From contig CAWBWT010000002.1 of the NCBI GenBank assembly GCA_963792675.1, forward strand, positions 1,674,001 through 1,738,000: 64,000 bases of DNA, written 5' to 3'. The DNA is from JBBROS01 sp963792675 (GTDB lineage Bacteria; Pseudomonadota; Alphaproteobacteria; Acetobacterales; Acetobacteraceae). The position numbers and the translations under genes were made by a program. This document shows, in pieces, positions 18,278-27,168 of this stretch (the stretch's first letter is position 1; the number at the start of each line of letters is the position of its first letter). The notes below the pieces were generated by a model. The model had not been told where the DNA came from. It did not search any database and saw only the letters and a list, made by a program, of their open reading frames with translations.

Positions 18278-19156
18278 ATGCACCGCCTTCTCATCCCCAG
18301 CCTGTTCGCGGTGCTTGCGGCACTCCTGCCGCTGGCGCCGGGCGCGGCGCAGATGCCGCCCCAAGCCGGGGCGGGTGCCACGCTGGTGCCGAACCCGCCG
18401 GCCGAGGACGCTTTCATCAAAGCGGTCGAGGACGCCCGTACCACCTATGTCGGTGGCCTCAACGACCTCGTGCGTGGCGTCGCGAGGCCGCGCCGGGCCG
18501 AGGCGCTGTGCCGCATCCTGCCGCGCGGGCGGGCGGAGAATTGGGTGGGCAAGCTCGCGGTGCTCGGCTCGAGCCCCGGCGGCCGCGGCGTGGTGTCGAT
18601 CGAGATCGCGCCGAAGGTGTTGCTTTCCACCAACCGGACCGAGGCGACCGACGACAAGGACAAGACCCTGATCGACGTGCGCGCGCCGCTGTTCGCTTAT
18701 GCCGCGGTGCTTGCCGTCGGCGACCGGGTGCAGTTCAGCGGCACCCTGCTGCAAGGGTCCGACGACTGCTTCAAGGAAACCGGGCGCGACATCATGGCGA
18801 CGATGTCGACGCCCGATTTCGTCGTCCGGCTGGACGCGCTGAAGAAGGTGGTGCCGCCGTCCGCCAATGCGGTGCTGAGTGGGCAGGCGCAGGCGATGAG
18901 CATCGCCCAAAGCAGCGACTACGTGCGCGACGCCGTCGACATCATCGCCGGCGCGGCGGCGTGCGGCGCCGACAACCGCCGGGTGTTCGCGGTCATCATC
19001 AAGGTGCTGATCCGCGCCACCGCCGGGCAGCCGAACGATCAGCGGGACGCGCTGATCGGGCTGATGTTCACCCCGCCTAGCGCGTCGACCCAGACCAAGG
19101 AGAACTGCGACGGCAAGCTCTCGTCGCTCGACCGGCTCGAAAGCGAGGCGTCGTAG
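18278..19156 (+). CDS. Secreted protein of unknown function
   Basis: A 292-residue protein with a signal peptide (LLIPSLFAVLAALLPLAPGAAQM), chosen start ATG 18278. The mature part has an N-terminal helix (AFIKAVEDARTTYVGGLNDLVRGV), two short strand-rich blocks (KVLLSTNRTEATDDKDKTLI, GDRVQFSGTLLQGSDDCFKETG) that resemble an OB-like or NTF2-like fold, and a C-terminal helical block with Cys residues. I do not recognise a family. It is divergent from the UDP-glucuronate decarboxylase gene, with 164 bases between (18114-18277) holding both promoters, and is four bases before the aminotransferase gene. Confidence 0.7.
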   Translation: MHRLLIPSLFAVLAALLPLAPGAAQMPPQAGAGATLVPNPPAEDAFIKAVEDARTTYVGGLNDLVRGVARPRRAEALCRILPRGRAENWVGKLAVLGSSPGGRGVVSIEIAPKVLLSTNRTEATDDKDKTLIDVRAPLFAYAAVLAVGDRVQFSGTLLQGSDDCFKETGRDIMATMSTPDFVVRLDALKKVVPPSANAVLSGQAQAMSIAQSSDYVRDAVDIIAGAAACGADNRRVFAVIIKVLIRATAGQPNDQRDALIGLMFTPPSASTQTKENCDGKLSSLDRLESEAS

Positions 19157-19160
19157 CGCC

Positions 19161-20323
19161 ATGACCGAACTTGTTCAGATCATGCCGTCGCGCATTGTCG
19201 CTGTCGCCCGCGCCGCCTATGCCCGGCCCGACACCGAGTTCCTGTGCTTCGGCGAAAGCGACCAGGCGCCGCCGGCTGCTGCGGCCGCCGCGCTGGCCGC
19301 CTCGATGGCGGCGGGGCCGGCCCGCTACACCGATGTGCGCGGGATGCCGGCGCTGCGCGAGGCGTTGGCGGCGCACCTGACGATGCTGCACAGGAAGCCG
19401 GTGGACGAGGGCCGCATCCAGGTCACCGGGTCCGGCATGACCGCCGTCAGCGTCGCGCTGCAGAGCACGGTCCGCGCCGGCGAGCGCGTCGTGCTGCACA
19501 CGCCCGCCTGGCCCAACCCGGCCAATGCCGTGCTGCTGCGCGGCGCCACCGTGGATGTGCTGCCGCTCGATGCCGGCACGGACGGGCGGTTCCGGCTTGA
19601 TTTCGACCGGTTGGCGGCCATGCTGCCGGGCGCCCGCGCCTTCATCCTGAACTCGCCGAACAACCCGACCGGCTGGACGGCGACGGCCGATGAACTCGCC
19701 GCCATCCTGGCGCTCTGCCGGCGGCACGGCGTGTGGTTGATCTCGGACGAGGTGTATTCGCGGCTGATCTACGACGGACGCGACGCGGCGCCGTCGTTGC
19801 TGGACCTCGCCGAACCCGATGACCGGGTGATCGTCTGCAACCGTTTCAGCAAGACTTGGGCGATGACCGGGTGGCGGATCGGCTGGATGGTGCTTCCGGC
19901 CGGGGCGCGCGACCGGGTGGCCGAGGTGGTGGAGGTGACGCATTCCGGCACCGCGCCGTTCGCGCAGGCCGGCGCGTTGGCGGCCTTGCCCGAGGAGGAA
20001 TTCGTGCGCCGCTTCCGCGCCCATTGCGCCGAGGGCCGGCGCCTGGTGGTGGAGCGCCTTGGCCGGGCTGAACGGCGTGCGCCTGGCCGCCCCGGACGGC
20101 GCGTTCTACGCCTTCATCGGCGTGGACGGGCTGACCGACAGCCTGGCCCTGGCGCTGCGCCTGGTGCAGGAGCATGGCGTGGCGCGTGGCCCCCGGCAGC
20201 GCGTTCGGGGCGGCGGGGGAGGGCTTCCTGCGGCTGTGCTTCGCGCAATCGGCGCCGCGCATGGAGCGGGCGATGCAGCGGCTGCAAGACGGTCTCCGCG
20301 CCGACCGGTTGCGGGCGGCATGA
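19161..20323 (+). pseudogene. Class I/II PLP-dependent aminotransferase, two frameshifts
   Basis: An aspartate-aminotransferase-fold enzyme, about 386 residues once two single-base gains are removed. The first frame carries GRIQVTGSGMTAV, HTPAWPNP, ILNSPNNPTGW, LISDEVYSRLIYD and the PLP lysine in NRFSKTWAMTGWRIG (about residue 231). Near 20066 an extra G shifts the frame to GLNGVRLAAPDGAFYAF, and near 20185 an extra C shifts it to VAPGSAFG, AGEGFLRLCFAQS, ending at a stop overlapping the next gene by ATGA. The two breaks are in GC runs, so assembly error is as likely as true inactivation. The reaction partner amino acid cannot be named. Confidence 0.8.
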
Positions 20324-20994
20324 CGGCGGCGCCGGCCTGCGCGCTGTGCGGCGCGCCTTGCCGGGCGCCGTTCCAGGCGCCGCCGGCCGAGACCTCGCCC
20401 GACCTCGACTTCCGCCCCGGCGAGCCCACCCGGTCCACCTTGCGGCACTGGGTCGGCACCTGCCGCGGTTGCGGCGCCACCGCGCCGGACCTGCCGCGGC
20501 TGCCGGCGGCAGCCCGGCCGGTGGTGGACAGCGACGCCTACCGCGCGCTGGCCGGAACCGGGCCGGAGCAGCGGTTCCTGCGCTGGGCAATGATCGCGGC
20601 GGCGGTGGACGGGCCGGCCGAGGCGGCCCAGGCGACGCTGGAAGCGGCCTGGGCATTGGACGATGCCGGCGCCGACGCGGCGCCGCTGCGCCGCCGGGCC
20701 GCGGCACTCTGGGGTGAGCCGGCGACGGTGCAAGACGGGTTGCGCCTGGTCGACGTGCTGCGCCGCGCCGGGGAGTTCGCAGCCGCCGGAGACCGGGTTG
20801 CGGCGCTGCTCAGCCGGCCCGGGCTCGAGGAGGTCGATACGGCGCTGCTGCGGTTCCAGCATGGGCTGACCGAGACTGGCGATAGCGGCCGGCACCTGTT
20901 GTCGAGCGCGCTTCGCCCGCCGGCCCAGCGACCGCACGTGACCCACGGCCGGCCAGCGCCGCGCAGCTTCTGGCAGCGTTTGTCCGGACGATGA
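20320..20994 (+). CDS. Zinc-ribbon protein of unknown function
   Basis: A 224-residue protein beginning at ATG 20320 inside the aminotransferase stop. Two Cys pairs, CALCGAPC near residue 7 and CRGCG near residue 48, suggest a zinc ribbon or treble clef; between them lies a Pro-rich loop (FQAPPAETSPDLDFRP). The rest is helical and Ala-rich with RFLRWAMIAAAVDGPAEAAQ and a DUF2225-like tetratricopeptide flavour. I do not recognise a named family. The stop overlaps the cobT start by four bases. Confidence 0.65.
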   Translation: MTAAPACALCGAPCRAPFQAPPAETSPDLDFRPGEPTRSTLRHWVGTCRGCGATAPDLPRLPAAARPVVDSDAYRALAGTGPEQRFLRWAMIAAAVDGPAEAAQATLEAAWALDDAGADAAPLRRRAAALWGEPATVQDGLRLVDVLRRAGEFAAAGDRVAALLSRPGLEEVDTALLRFQHGLTETGDSGRHLLSSALRPPAQRPHVTHGRPAPRSFWQRLSGR

Positions 20995-21982
20995 CGCTCG
21001 AGGTGGGCGCTGCGGCAGGCACTGGACCGCAAGGCCAAGCCGCTCGGCTCGCTGGGCCGGCTCGAGGACCTCGCGGTGCAGCTCGGCCTGCTGCAGGGCA
21101 CGCTGCGGCCGCTTGTGACCGATCCCGTGATGCTGGTGTTCGCCGGCGACCATGGCGCCGCCGCGTCGGGCGTGTCGGCCTATCCCTCGGCGGTGACGGC
21201 GGCGATGGTGGGCGTCTATCGGGCCGGGCGGGCGGCGATCAACGTGTTCGCACGCGGGGCCGGCGCCCGGCTGCTGGTGATCGATGCCGGCGTCGCGGCC
21301 GAGCTGCCGCCGCGGGATCGGCCTCATCGCAGCGAAGATCGGCTTCGGCACGCGGGATTGGACCGGCGGCGCGCCGGCCATGACCGCGTCCGAGGTGCGG
21401 GCGGCGCTGGACGCCGGGGCGGCGATCGTGGAGCGGCTGGCCGATGCCGGCACGACCGTGCTCGGCCTGGGCGAGATGGGCATCGGCAACACGGCCAGCG
21501 CCGCCTTGCTGGCGCACAAGGTCGCGGGCCTGACGCTGCAGGTCGGGCGCGGCGCCGGGCTGGACGAGGCCGGGCTGCGGCGCAAGCAGGACCTGGTCGA
21601 CGCGGCGAGTGCCCGGACCGCCGTCCGGCTCGATCCCGCGGCAGCGTTGGTGGCGTTCGGCGGGTTCGAGATCGCGATGCTGGCCGGCGCGATCATGCGC
21701 GCGGCGGAGCGGAGGGTCGCGGTCGTGATCGACGGGCTGATCGTGACAGCTGCGGCCGTGCTGGCGCATGCGTTCGACCCCGCGTGCCTGCGGGCCTGCG
21801 TGTTCGCGCATCGCTCGGCCGAGCCGGGGCACGATGCGATGCTGGCGCATCTCGGCGCGAAGCCGTTGCTGGACCTGGGCCTCCGTCTCGGCGAGGGGAC
21901 CGGTGCCGCGCTGGCCATCCCGCTGCTCCGCGCCGCGGCGGGGGTGTTGGGCGACATGGCGGACCTGGCGGAGCTGGCGTGA
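20991..21982 (+). pseudogene. cobT: Nicotinate-nucleotide:DMB phosphoribosyltransferase CobT, two frameshifts
   Basis: CobT activates 5,6-dimethylbenzimidazole for the lower ligand of cobalamin. ATG 20991 reads MTLE, then an extra base near 21004 moves the frame to WALRQALDRKAKPLGSLGRLEDLA, the family N-terminus with KPLGSLG. A second break near 21313 moves from GVAAELPP to GIGLIAAKIGFGTRDW. After that the family motifs are intact: GLGEMGIGNTASAAL, GRGAGLDE, FGGFEIAMLAGA, HRSAEPGH and the C-terminal GLRLGEGTGAALAIPLL with the catalytic Glu. Corrected length is about 329 residues, normal for CobT. Either the assembly is wrong twice or the gene is dead. Confidence 0.85.
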
Positions 21983-22082
21983 CGCGCCGACCGCTCCCGC
22001 AGCGTCCACGCTCGCCCCATCACCCGCGCACCGTCACCCGCGCACCGGTCCCGCGCACCGCGCCCCATCATCCCACACGCCA

Positions 22083-22176
22083 CGTCATGGCCGGACTTGA
22101 TCCGGCCATCCCGGGCCCATGGAGCCGCCGGTCTCCCCACGGGCACCAGATCTCCGGAACAAGTCCGGGGATGACG
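22083..22176. repeat. REP-like paired palindrome between cobT and cobS
   Basis: The outer ends are inverted copies: CGTCATGGCCGGACTTGATCCGG-type at 22083 and its near complement ending at 22176, about 19 of 23 positions matching. Within the left arm, GGCCGGACTTGATCCGGCC is itself a near palindrome; a second internal one, CCGGAACAAGTCCGG, lies at 22154. This is the layout of REP/BIME-type intergenic repeats common in alphaproteobacteria. I find no second copy in this window. The surrounding gap (21983-22223) also contains short CACCCGCGCACCG repeats just before the element. Confidence 0.65.
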
Positions 22177-22223
22177 TCGGATGGCGCGGTGGTGAACGGG
22201 GTGACCTTGGAAAGACGTGTGCG

Positions 22224-22985
22224 GTGGACATCCTGACGCGGACCCGTAGCTTGGTGGTCCAATGGGGCCTGCTGCTTGTCGCGGTGCAGGCGCTGACGCG
22301 GGTTCCGGTCCGGGCGCCGTTCCACCCGGATGCGCTGCGCCAGGGCACCCGCTACTTCCCCTTGGTCGGGCTTGGCGTCGGTATCCTGGCGGCGGTGGTG
22401 TTCGTGGCGGCGCGGACCGGGCTGCCGCCACTGGTCGCGGCAGCGCTGTCGCTCGCGGCGACGCTGCTGCTGACCGGGGCGATGCACGAGGACGGCCTGG
22501 CCGACACCGCCGATGGGCTGTTCGGCGGCCGCACCCGCGACGACGCGCTGCGCATCATGCGCGACAGCCGGCTGGGCACGTTCGGGGTGCTGGCGCTGCT
22601 GGTCGTGCTGGCAACCAAGCTTGCCGCGACCGCGTCGCTGGGCGACCCGGCGCCGGCGCTGGTTGCCGCCCATGCGGCCAGCCGGTTCTGGGCCGTGCTG
22701 CCGCCGAGCCTGCTCCCGTATGCGCGGCCGGATGGGATGGCGGCCGGCATTGCCGGGCCCTCGCGCACGGCGCTCGTTGTGGCGGCCCTGTTCGGCCTGG
22801 TCCCGCTGCTGCTGCTGCCCGGGTTCCAGGCCAGCATGGCGCTGCTGCTGTCTGGCCTGGCCGCGCTCGGTGTCGGCGCCTGGTCGCGGCAGCGCATCGG
22901 CGGCTACACCGGCGACGTGCTCGGCGCCACCGCGGTGCTGACCGAGGTTGCGGTGCTGCTGGTGGCGGCCTGGCGTCCGGCCTGA
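22224..22985 (+). CDS. cobS: Adenosylcobinamide-GDP ribazoletransferase CobS
   Basis: A 253-residue inner-membrane enzyme that joins alpha-ribazole and adenosylcobinamide-GDP in the last step of cobalamin assembly. Motifs: TRVPV near the start, RYFPLVGLGVG, GAMHEDGLADTADGLFGG with the metal-binding acidic residues, then RIMRDSRLGTFGVLAL and six hydrophobic segments. GTG at 22224 begins VDILTRTRS and fits the family; a longer in-frame extension back to 22119 would run through the REP-like repeat and is unlikely. It starts 47 bases after that repeat. Confidence 0.93.
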   Translation: MDILTRTRSLVVQWGLLLVAVQALTRVPVRAPFHPDALRQGTRYFPLVGLGVGILAAVVFVAARTGLPPLVAAALSLAATLLLTGAMHEDGLADTADGLFGGRTRDDALRIMRDSRLGTFGVLALLVVLATKLAATASLGDPAPALVAAHAASRFWAVLPPSLLPYARPDGMAAGIAGPSRTALVVAALFGLVPLLLLPGFQASMALLLSGLAALGVGAWSRQRIGGYTGDVLGATAVLTEVAVLLVAAWRPA

Positions 22986-22995
22986 GCGACCCGGC

Positions 22996-23538
22996 GTGGC
23001 ACGCGGCCTGATCTTCGTCGCACGGCATCCGAGGCCGCGCATCGCCGGGCGGATCTGCTATGGCCGCACCGACGTGCCGCTGGCCGAGCCGCCCGAAACC
23101 GGCGCCGCCGCGCTGCTGAAGGCTATCGGCGAGGACCCGGTCGAGCGCATCGTCAGCAGCCCGCTCAGCCGCGCTCTGCTGGTGGCGCAAGCCGCCGCTC
23201 GCTCGACCGGCGCGCCGCTGCACACCGACGACCGGCTGACCGAGATCGACTTCGCCGCTTGGGAAGGCCGGCTCTGGTCCGCCCTGCCGCGAGCCGAGAT
23301 CGACGCCTGGGCGGCCGACCCGCTGCGCTATCGGCCCGGCGGCGGCGAAAGCGTCGAGCAGGTGCTGCGCCGGGTGCGCCGCGCCTGGACCGGGATCGCC
23401 AGCAGCGAGGCCAACACGCTGGTCGTCACCCATGCCGGGCCGATCCGCTGCCTGCTGCACATCGGCCGCGGCGTGCCGATCCTGCAAGCGATCGAGGCTG
23501 GCATCGCCTATGGTTCGGTCGAGCGGTTCGCGGCGTGA
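22996..23538 (+). CDS. cobC: Histidine phosphatase, probable alpha-ribazole phosphatase
   Basis: A 180-residue histidine phosphatase. The catalytic motif is FVARHPRP (RHP in place of the usual RHG), with the second-half YGRTDVPL, the SSPLSRAL arginine motif, the EIDFAAWEGRLW acid segment and the second His in VVTHAGPIRCL. Following cobS by ten bases, it is most likely the CobC step (alpha-ribazole phosphate to alpha-ribazole). RHP variants are seen in related alphaproteobacteria. The GTG start at 22996 gives VARGLIFV. General phosphoglycerate mutase-like activity cannot be ruled out. Confidence 0.8.
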   Translation: MARGLIFVARHPRPRIAGRICYGRTDVPLAEPPETGAAALLKAIGEDPVERIVSSPLSRALLVAQAAARSTGAPLHTDDRLTEIDFAAWEGRLWSALPRAEIDAWAADPLRYRPGGGESVEQVLRRVRRAWTGIASSEANTLVVTHAGPIRCLLHIGRGVPILQAIEAGIAYGSVERFAA

Positions 23539-23550
23539 CGGAGGGGAGCA

Positions 23551-24876
23551 ATGCGCTATGTGATGATGCTGCTGGGCTTGTTGGGCCTGGCGTTCGGGTC
23601 CGGCCTGCAGGTGGAGTGGCGCGTGGCGCCGGCGCGGGCGGAGACGCCATCGGCCGTCCCGCTCGCCGACGGCAGGCAGCAGGTTCGGGTCGGTGCGCTC
23701 GACGTGGCGGCCGGGATCGAACTCGGCCCCGACCATGACAAGGCCACGCCCTACGTCGATTTCCACAGTTCGGGGACGGCCGGGCTCGACTACAACTCGC
23801 GGCTGATCGGCATCGGCGGCGACGGTCGTGTGTCGGGCGGCGACTTGCGGGCTGTGTCGACGCGGTTCCTGGTCGACGGCACGCTGAAAGTCGGACGGCC
23901 CACCGCAGGCCAGGGCGACCGTGCGGCCGCGGCAAGCTTCATCGCCAACAGCAGCCGCCCCGATCATGGCGGCCCGGCCGGGGTGCTCGGCTACAAGCCC
24001 GGGCTCGGCGCGGCGCCCTACGGCAACATCGACAGCGTCACGACCTACATCGAGAACACCGGGCGCGATCCGTTCTTCACGATCGTCGGCGCGTCGCTCG
24101 AGCTGACGAGCGAGGGCGCCCGCGTCGTGATGCCGGCCGACCGCCCGCTCGGCAAAAGCGAGCTGGGCCAGCTGTTTCCGGGCATGCAGATCCTCACTAA
24201 TCACCGGCCGGCCTGGACCGGCTGGCTCGATTCCTGGGATCCGGACGGGCGCTGGGTCAAGCTGATCGGCGGGTTCACCCACCTGGGCGGGTCCAGCGCA
24301 CCGGGGCAGAACCCGGCGGCCGGGCCGCCGCCCCCCGACGGCGCCGCGATGCAGGTGGCCTTCGCGCCACTGACGAAAGTCTGGCTGGAGAACGCAAACT
24401 GCTTTCTCGGCGTCGACACCGCCGGGCACCGGACCGGGTCGTTCGCCCCGAAAAGCTGTGCCGGCTACGAGCTCGGCATGTTCAACAACACCGGGCGCGA
24501 CCAAAGCTGGCGCGGGCTTGCCGACCCGGCCGGTTATAGCTGGGGCTTCGACGCGGTGAACCTCGGCCACGACCGGGCCAGCTCCGCCCACATCGCCCGC
24601 GGCAATTGGGACGCCGGTTTCCACGCCCGCAACGTCGGCCGGTTCGCGTTCTTGGCCGAGGGCGCCGGTCCCGGTGACGGCTACGTCTCGGCGCGCACCG
24701 GCGGCCTCGCCTTTGCGGTCCGGCCCGGCGACGCCGAGGCGGCGCCGGTGTGGTCGGTGGACGCGGCCGGGGCGATGCAGGCGGCGCAGCTCGTGCTGCC
24801 GAGCCTGCCCGGCTGCGACGCCGAGCATCGCCCGGGCCATGTGTGCCGGCGCGGCCGGGTGCTGGAGGTCAACTGA
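23551..24876 (+). CDS. Secreted protein resembling a phage tail fibre
   Basis: A 441-residue protein with an N-terminal export signal (MMLLGLLGLAFGSG). Early in the mature part is IELGPDHDKATPYVDFHSSG followed by LDYNSRLIGIGGDG, a pattern well known from phage and prophage tail fibres (LG-x-TPYIDFHSSG and D-Y-D-x-R-I). The middle has Gly/Pro-rich beta segments (GWLDSWDPDGRWVKLIGGF), the C-terminus ends in CDAEHRPGHVCRRG, two Cys near the end. There are no other phage genes nearby and a signal peptide is unexpected for a virion part, so a domesticated fibre or adhesin is my reading. It follows cobC by 12 bases and overlaps convergent dinB by eight. Confidence 0.55.
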   Translation: MRYVMMLLGLLGLAFGSGLQVEWRVAPARAETPSAVPLADGRQQVRVGALDVAAGIELGPDHDKATPYVDFHSSGTAGLDYNSRLIGIGGDGRVSGGDLRAVSTRFLVDGTLKVGRPTAGQGDRAAAASFIANSSRPDHGGPAGVLGYKPGLGAAPYGNIDSVTTYIENTGRDPFFTIVGASLELTSEGARVVMPADRPLGKSELGQLFPGMQILTNHRPAWTGWLDSWDPDGRWVKLIGGFTHLGGSSAPGQNPAAGPPPPDGAAMQVAFAPLTKVWLENANCFLGVDTAGHRTGSFAPKSCAGYELGMFNNTGRDQSWRGLADPAGYSWGFDAVNLGHDRASSAHIARGNWDAGFHARNVGRFAFLAEGAGPGDGYVSARTGGLAFAVRPGDAEAAPVWSVDAAGAMQAAQLVLPSLPGCDAEHRPGHVCRRGRVLEVN

Positions 24877-26117
24877 TCCCGCGGCCGCGATAGATCACGC
24901 CGGCGCCGAACCGGGCCCGCAACGCGTCGACCGCCCGTTGCGCCGCGACCCGGCGCGGCATGTCGGGATCGGCGAGGTCGGGGCGGTCGGCGTCGGCAGC
25001 CGGCATCAGCGGGCTGGCGCCAAGGCCGATCAGCCGGAACGCGGTGCCGTCGGCTTCCCGCGTCAGCAGGTCGCGCCCGGCGGCGAACAGCCGGTCCGGC
25101 AGCGCGGTGGGGCCGGGCAGCCGCTGGGCGCGGGTTCGGCCGGCGAAGCGCGCGGTCTTGAGCTTCAGCACGACCCCGCCGGCGGAGAACTCCTGCTCCC
25201 GCAGCCGCCGGGCCAGCTTCTCCGCCATGCGCCAGAGATGCTTTTCCAACGCCGCTTGGTCGGTGATGTCGCTGTCGAACGTGGTTTCGGCGCTGATCGA
25301 CTTGGACGGCTCGTGCGGCGTGATGCGGCGCGAAGTCCTCGCCGCGGGCGCGGCGCACCAGATGCGGCCCGTCGTCGCCCAGCTTCGTCCGCGCCATCTT
25401 GTCGTCGAGCGCTTGCAGGTCGGCGAGGCGCAGGAGGCCGAGCGCGTGCAACCGGCGTTCCAGCGCCGGGCCGACCCCGGGCAGCAGCCGCACCGGCTCC
25501 GGCGCCAGCACCACGGCAGCGTCGGTGCCGAGCACCGCGAAGCCGCGCGGCTTGTCGCGCCCGGCGGCGAGCTTCCCCAGCAACCGGTTCGGCGCCAACC
25601 CGATCGACACCGTGACGCCCACCTCCGCCTCGACCCGGCGGGCGAACCGGGCCAGCACGACGGCGGGCGGCGCGCCATGCAGCGCCTCGGTGCCGCGCAG
25701 GTCGAGCACCGCCTCGTCGATCGAGAGCGGCTGCATCAACGGCGTGAGGTCGGCCATGAGCGTGCGGATATGCCGGGCGGCGGCAACGTATTTGGCGAAG
25801 TCGGGGCGGATCACCACCGCATCCGGGCAGGCCTTCAGCGCCTTCCACATCGGCATCGCGCTACGCACGCCGTAGATGCGGGCGATGTAGCAGGCCGCGG
25901 TCACGACCCCGCGCACGCCGCCGCCCACCACCACGGGCTGCCCGGCGAGTTCGGGCCGGTCGCGCTTCTCGACGCTGGCGTAGAAGGCGTCGCAGTCCAC
26001 GTGGGCGATGGCGAGGCGGAACAGCTCGGGGTGGCGGACGATGCGGCCGCCGCCGCACGCCTCGCAGACCGGGCCGTCGGGCCGCGCGAAGCAGTCGCGG
26101 CAGAGGCTAGGCGTCAT
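24869..26117 (-). pseudogene. dinB: DNA polymerase IV with N-terminal zinc ribbon, frameshifted
   Basis: Y-family translesion polymerase, about 415 residues after correction. Residues 1-25 carry an extra zinc ribbon (LCRDC ... VCEACGGG: four Cys at 6, 9, 18 and 21). The palm follows: AIAHVDCDAFYASVEKRDRPEL, VVGGGVRGVVTAACYIARIYGV, and PLSIDEAVLDL, with the catalytic Asp/Glu pair present (Y-family SIDEA). The little-finger part is in a second frame after a one-base gain near 25328: RRITPHEPSKSISAETTF then FAGRTRAQRLPGPT. The last codons overlap the convergent upstream gene. The catalytic core is intact, so an assembly error is likely. Confidence 0.8.
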
Positions 26118-26174
26118 GGGGCTCCGTCCCGTGCCCCGGCAAAGGACGGTCGCCCTTTGCGAGGCTTGGCGTGT

Positions 26175-27062
26175 TCAGCCGGCCGGCCACAACCAGGCCG
26201 CGCCGCGCACGCCGCTGCTGTCGCCGTGGACGTTGCGCACCACCGGGGTCGCGGTCACGTCGCTGAACACGTAGCGGGCCATCCGCTCCGGCACCTGCGC
26301 ATACAGGTGCTCCATGTTGCTGAGGCCGCCGCCGAGCACCACCACGTCGGGGTCGAGGATGTTCGTGATCACGGCCAAGCCGCGGGCGAGGCGGTCGACG
26401 TGGCGGTCGAGCGCGTGCTGCGCCGCGGCATCGCCGGCGGCAGCCCGCTGCACCAGCTCGTGCCCGGAGGCGGCGTTGCCGGACCGGGCCAGGCCAGGGC
26501 CGGCTAGATACAGTTCCAAGCAGCCCTTCTGTCCGCACCAGCAACTCGGATAAGGATACTCGTCCGGCTCGGGCCAGGGCAGGGGGGTATGGCCCCATTC
26601 GCCGGCGATGCGGTTGCGGCCCTCGACGATGCGGCCGTTCACCACGATGCCGCCGCCGCAGCCAGTGCCGAGAATGACGCCGAACACGTTCTGGGAGCCG
26701 GAGCCGGCCCCATCGGTGGCTTCGCTCAGGGCAAAGCAGTTGGCGTCGTTCTCGACCCGCACGGCGCGGCCGATGGCGGCGGCGAGGTCGCGGTCGAGCG
26801 GGTTGCCGATCAGCGACTGGCTGTTGGCGTTCTTGACCAAGCCGGTCGCCGGGCTGAGCGTCCCGGGAATGCCGACGCCCACGGTGGCGGTGACGCCGAC
26901 ATGGCCCTCGGCCGCCTGCACGAGGTCGGCCATGGCGCGGATGATGTCGCCGTAGACGGTCGGGGTCGAAACGCGCTGCCGCCAGACCACCACCCCGGAG
27001 GGATCGAGCACCGCCGCTTCGATCTTGGTTCCGCCGAGGTCAATTCCGATCCGATGCGCCAT
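26175..27062 (-). CDS. ROK family sugar kinase
   Basis: A 295-residue cytoplasmic kinase. N-terminal phosphate-binding GIDLGGTKIEAAVLD, the substrate-site VENDANCFALSEA, VILGTGCGGGIV, and the ROK zinc motif as GHTPLPWP with CWCGQKGCLE (His plus three Cys). The family includes fructokinase and N-acetylglucosamine/N-acetylmannosamine kinase; ENDANCFALSEA and the zinc motif fit Mak/NagK-type enzymes. ATG 27062 was chosen (MAHRIGIDLGG); the frame extends further upstream without support. It lies 57 bases upstream of dinB on the same strand. Confidence 0.9.
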   Translation of the reverse strand: MAHRIGIDLGGTKIEAAVLDPSGVVVWRQRVSTPTVYGDIIRAMADLVQAAEGHVGVTATVGVGIPGTLSPATGLVKNANSQSLIGNPLDRDLAAAIGRAVRVENDANCFALSEATDGAGSGSQNVFGVILGTGCGGGIVVNGRIVEGRNRIAGEWGHTPLPWPEPDEYPYPSCWCGQKGCLELYLAGPGLARSGNAASGHELVQRAAAGDAAAQHALDRHVDRLARGLAVITNILDPDVVVLGGGLSNMEHLYAQVPERMARYVFSDVTATPVVRNVHGDSSGVRGAAWLWPAG

Positions 27063-27168
27063 CCCGCCTGAATAGCGCAGCGACGGAGGTGGAACAACGG
27101 CGCCAGGGCTGGGCTTGCCCAAGCGGTTGGCTTCAGTTACGATCCTTCAATGAGTTTGGGAGATCACG

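Noticed and set aside
21983..22223. Cobalamin riboswitch before cobS
   Set aside because: No conserved B12-box-like sequence is present; the gap is filled by the REP-like palindrome.
19846..22431. An 861-residue minus-strand frame over the aminotransferase-cobT region
   Set aside because: Low-complexity Arg/Pro/Ala text; the plus strand holds the recognised, though frameshifted, enzymes.
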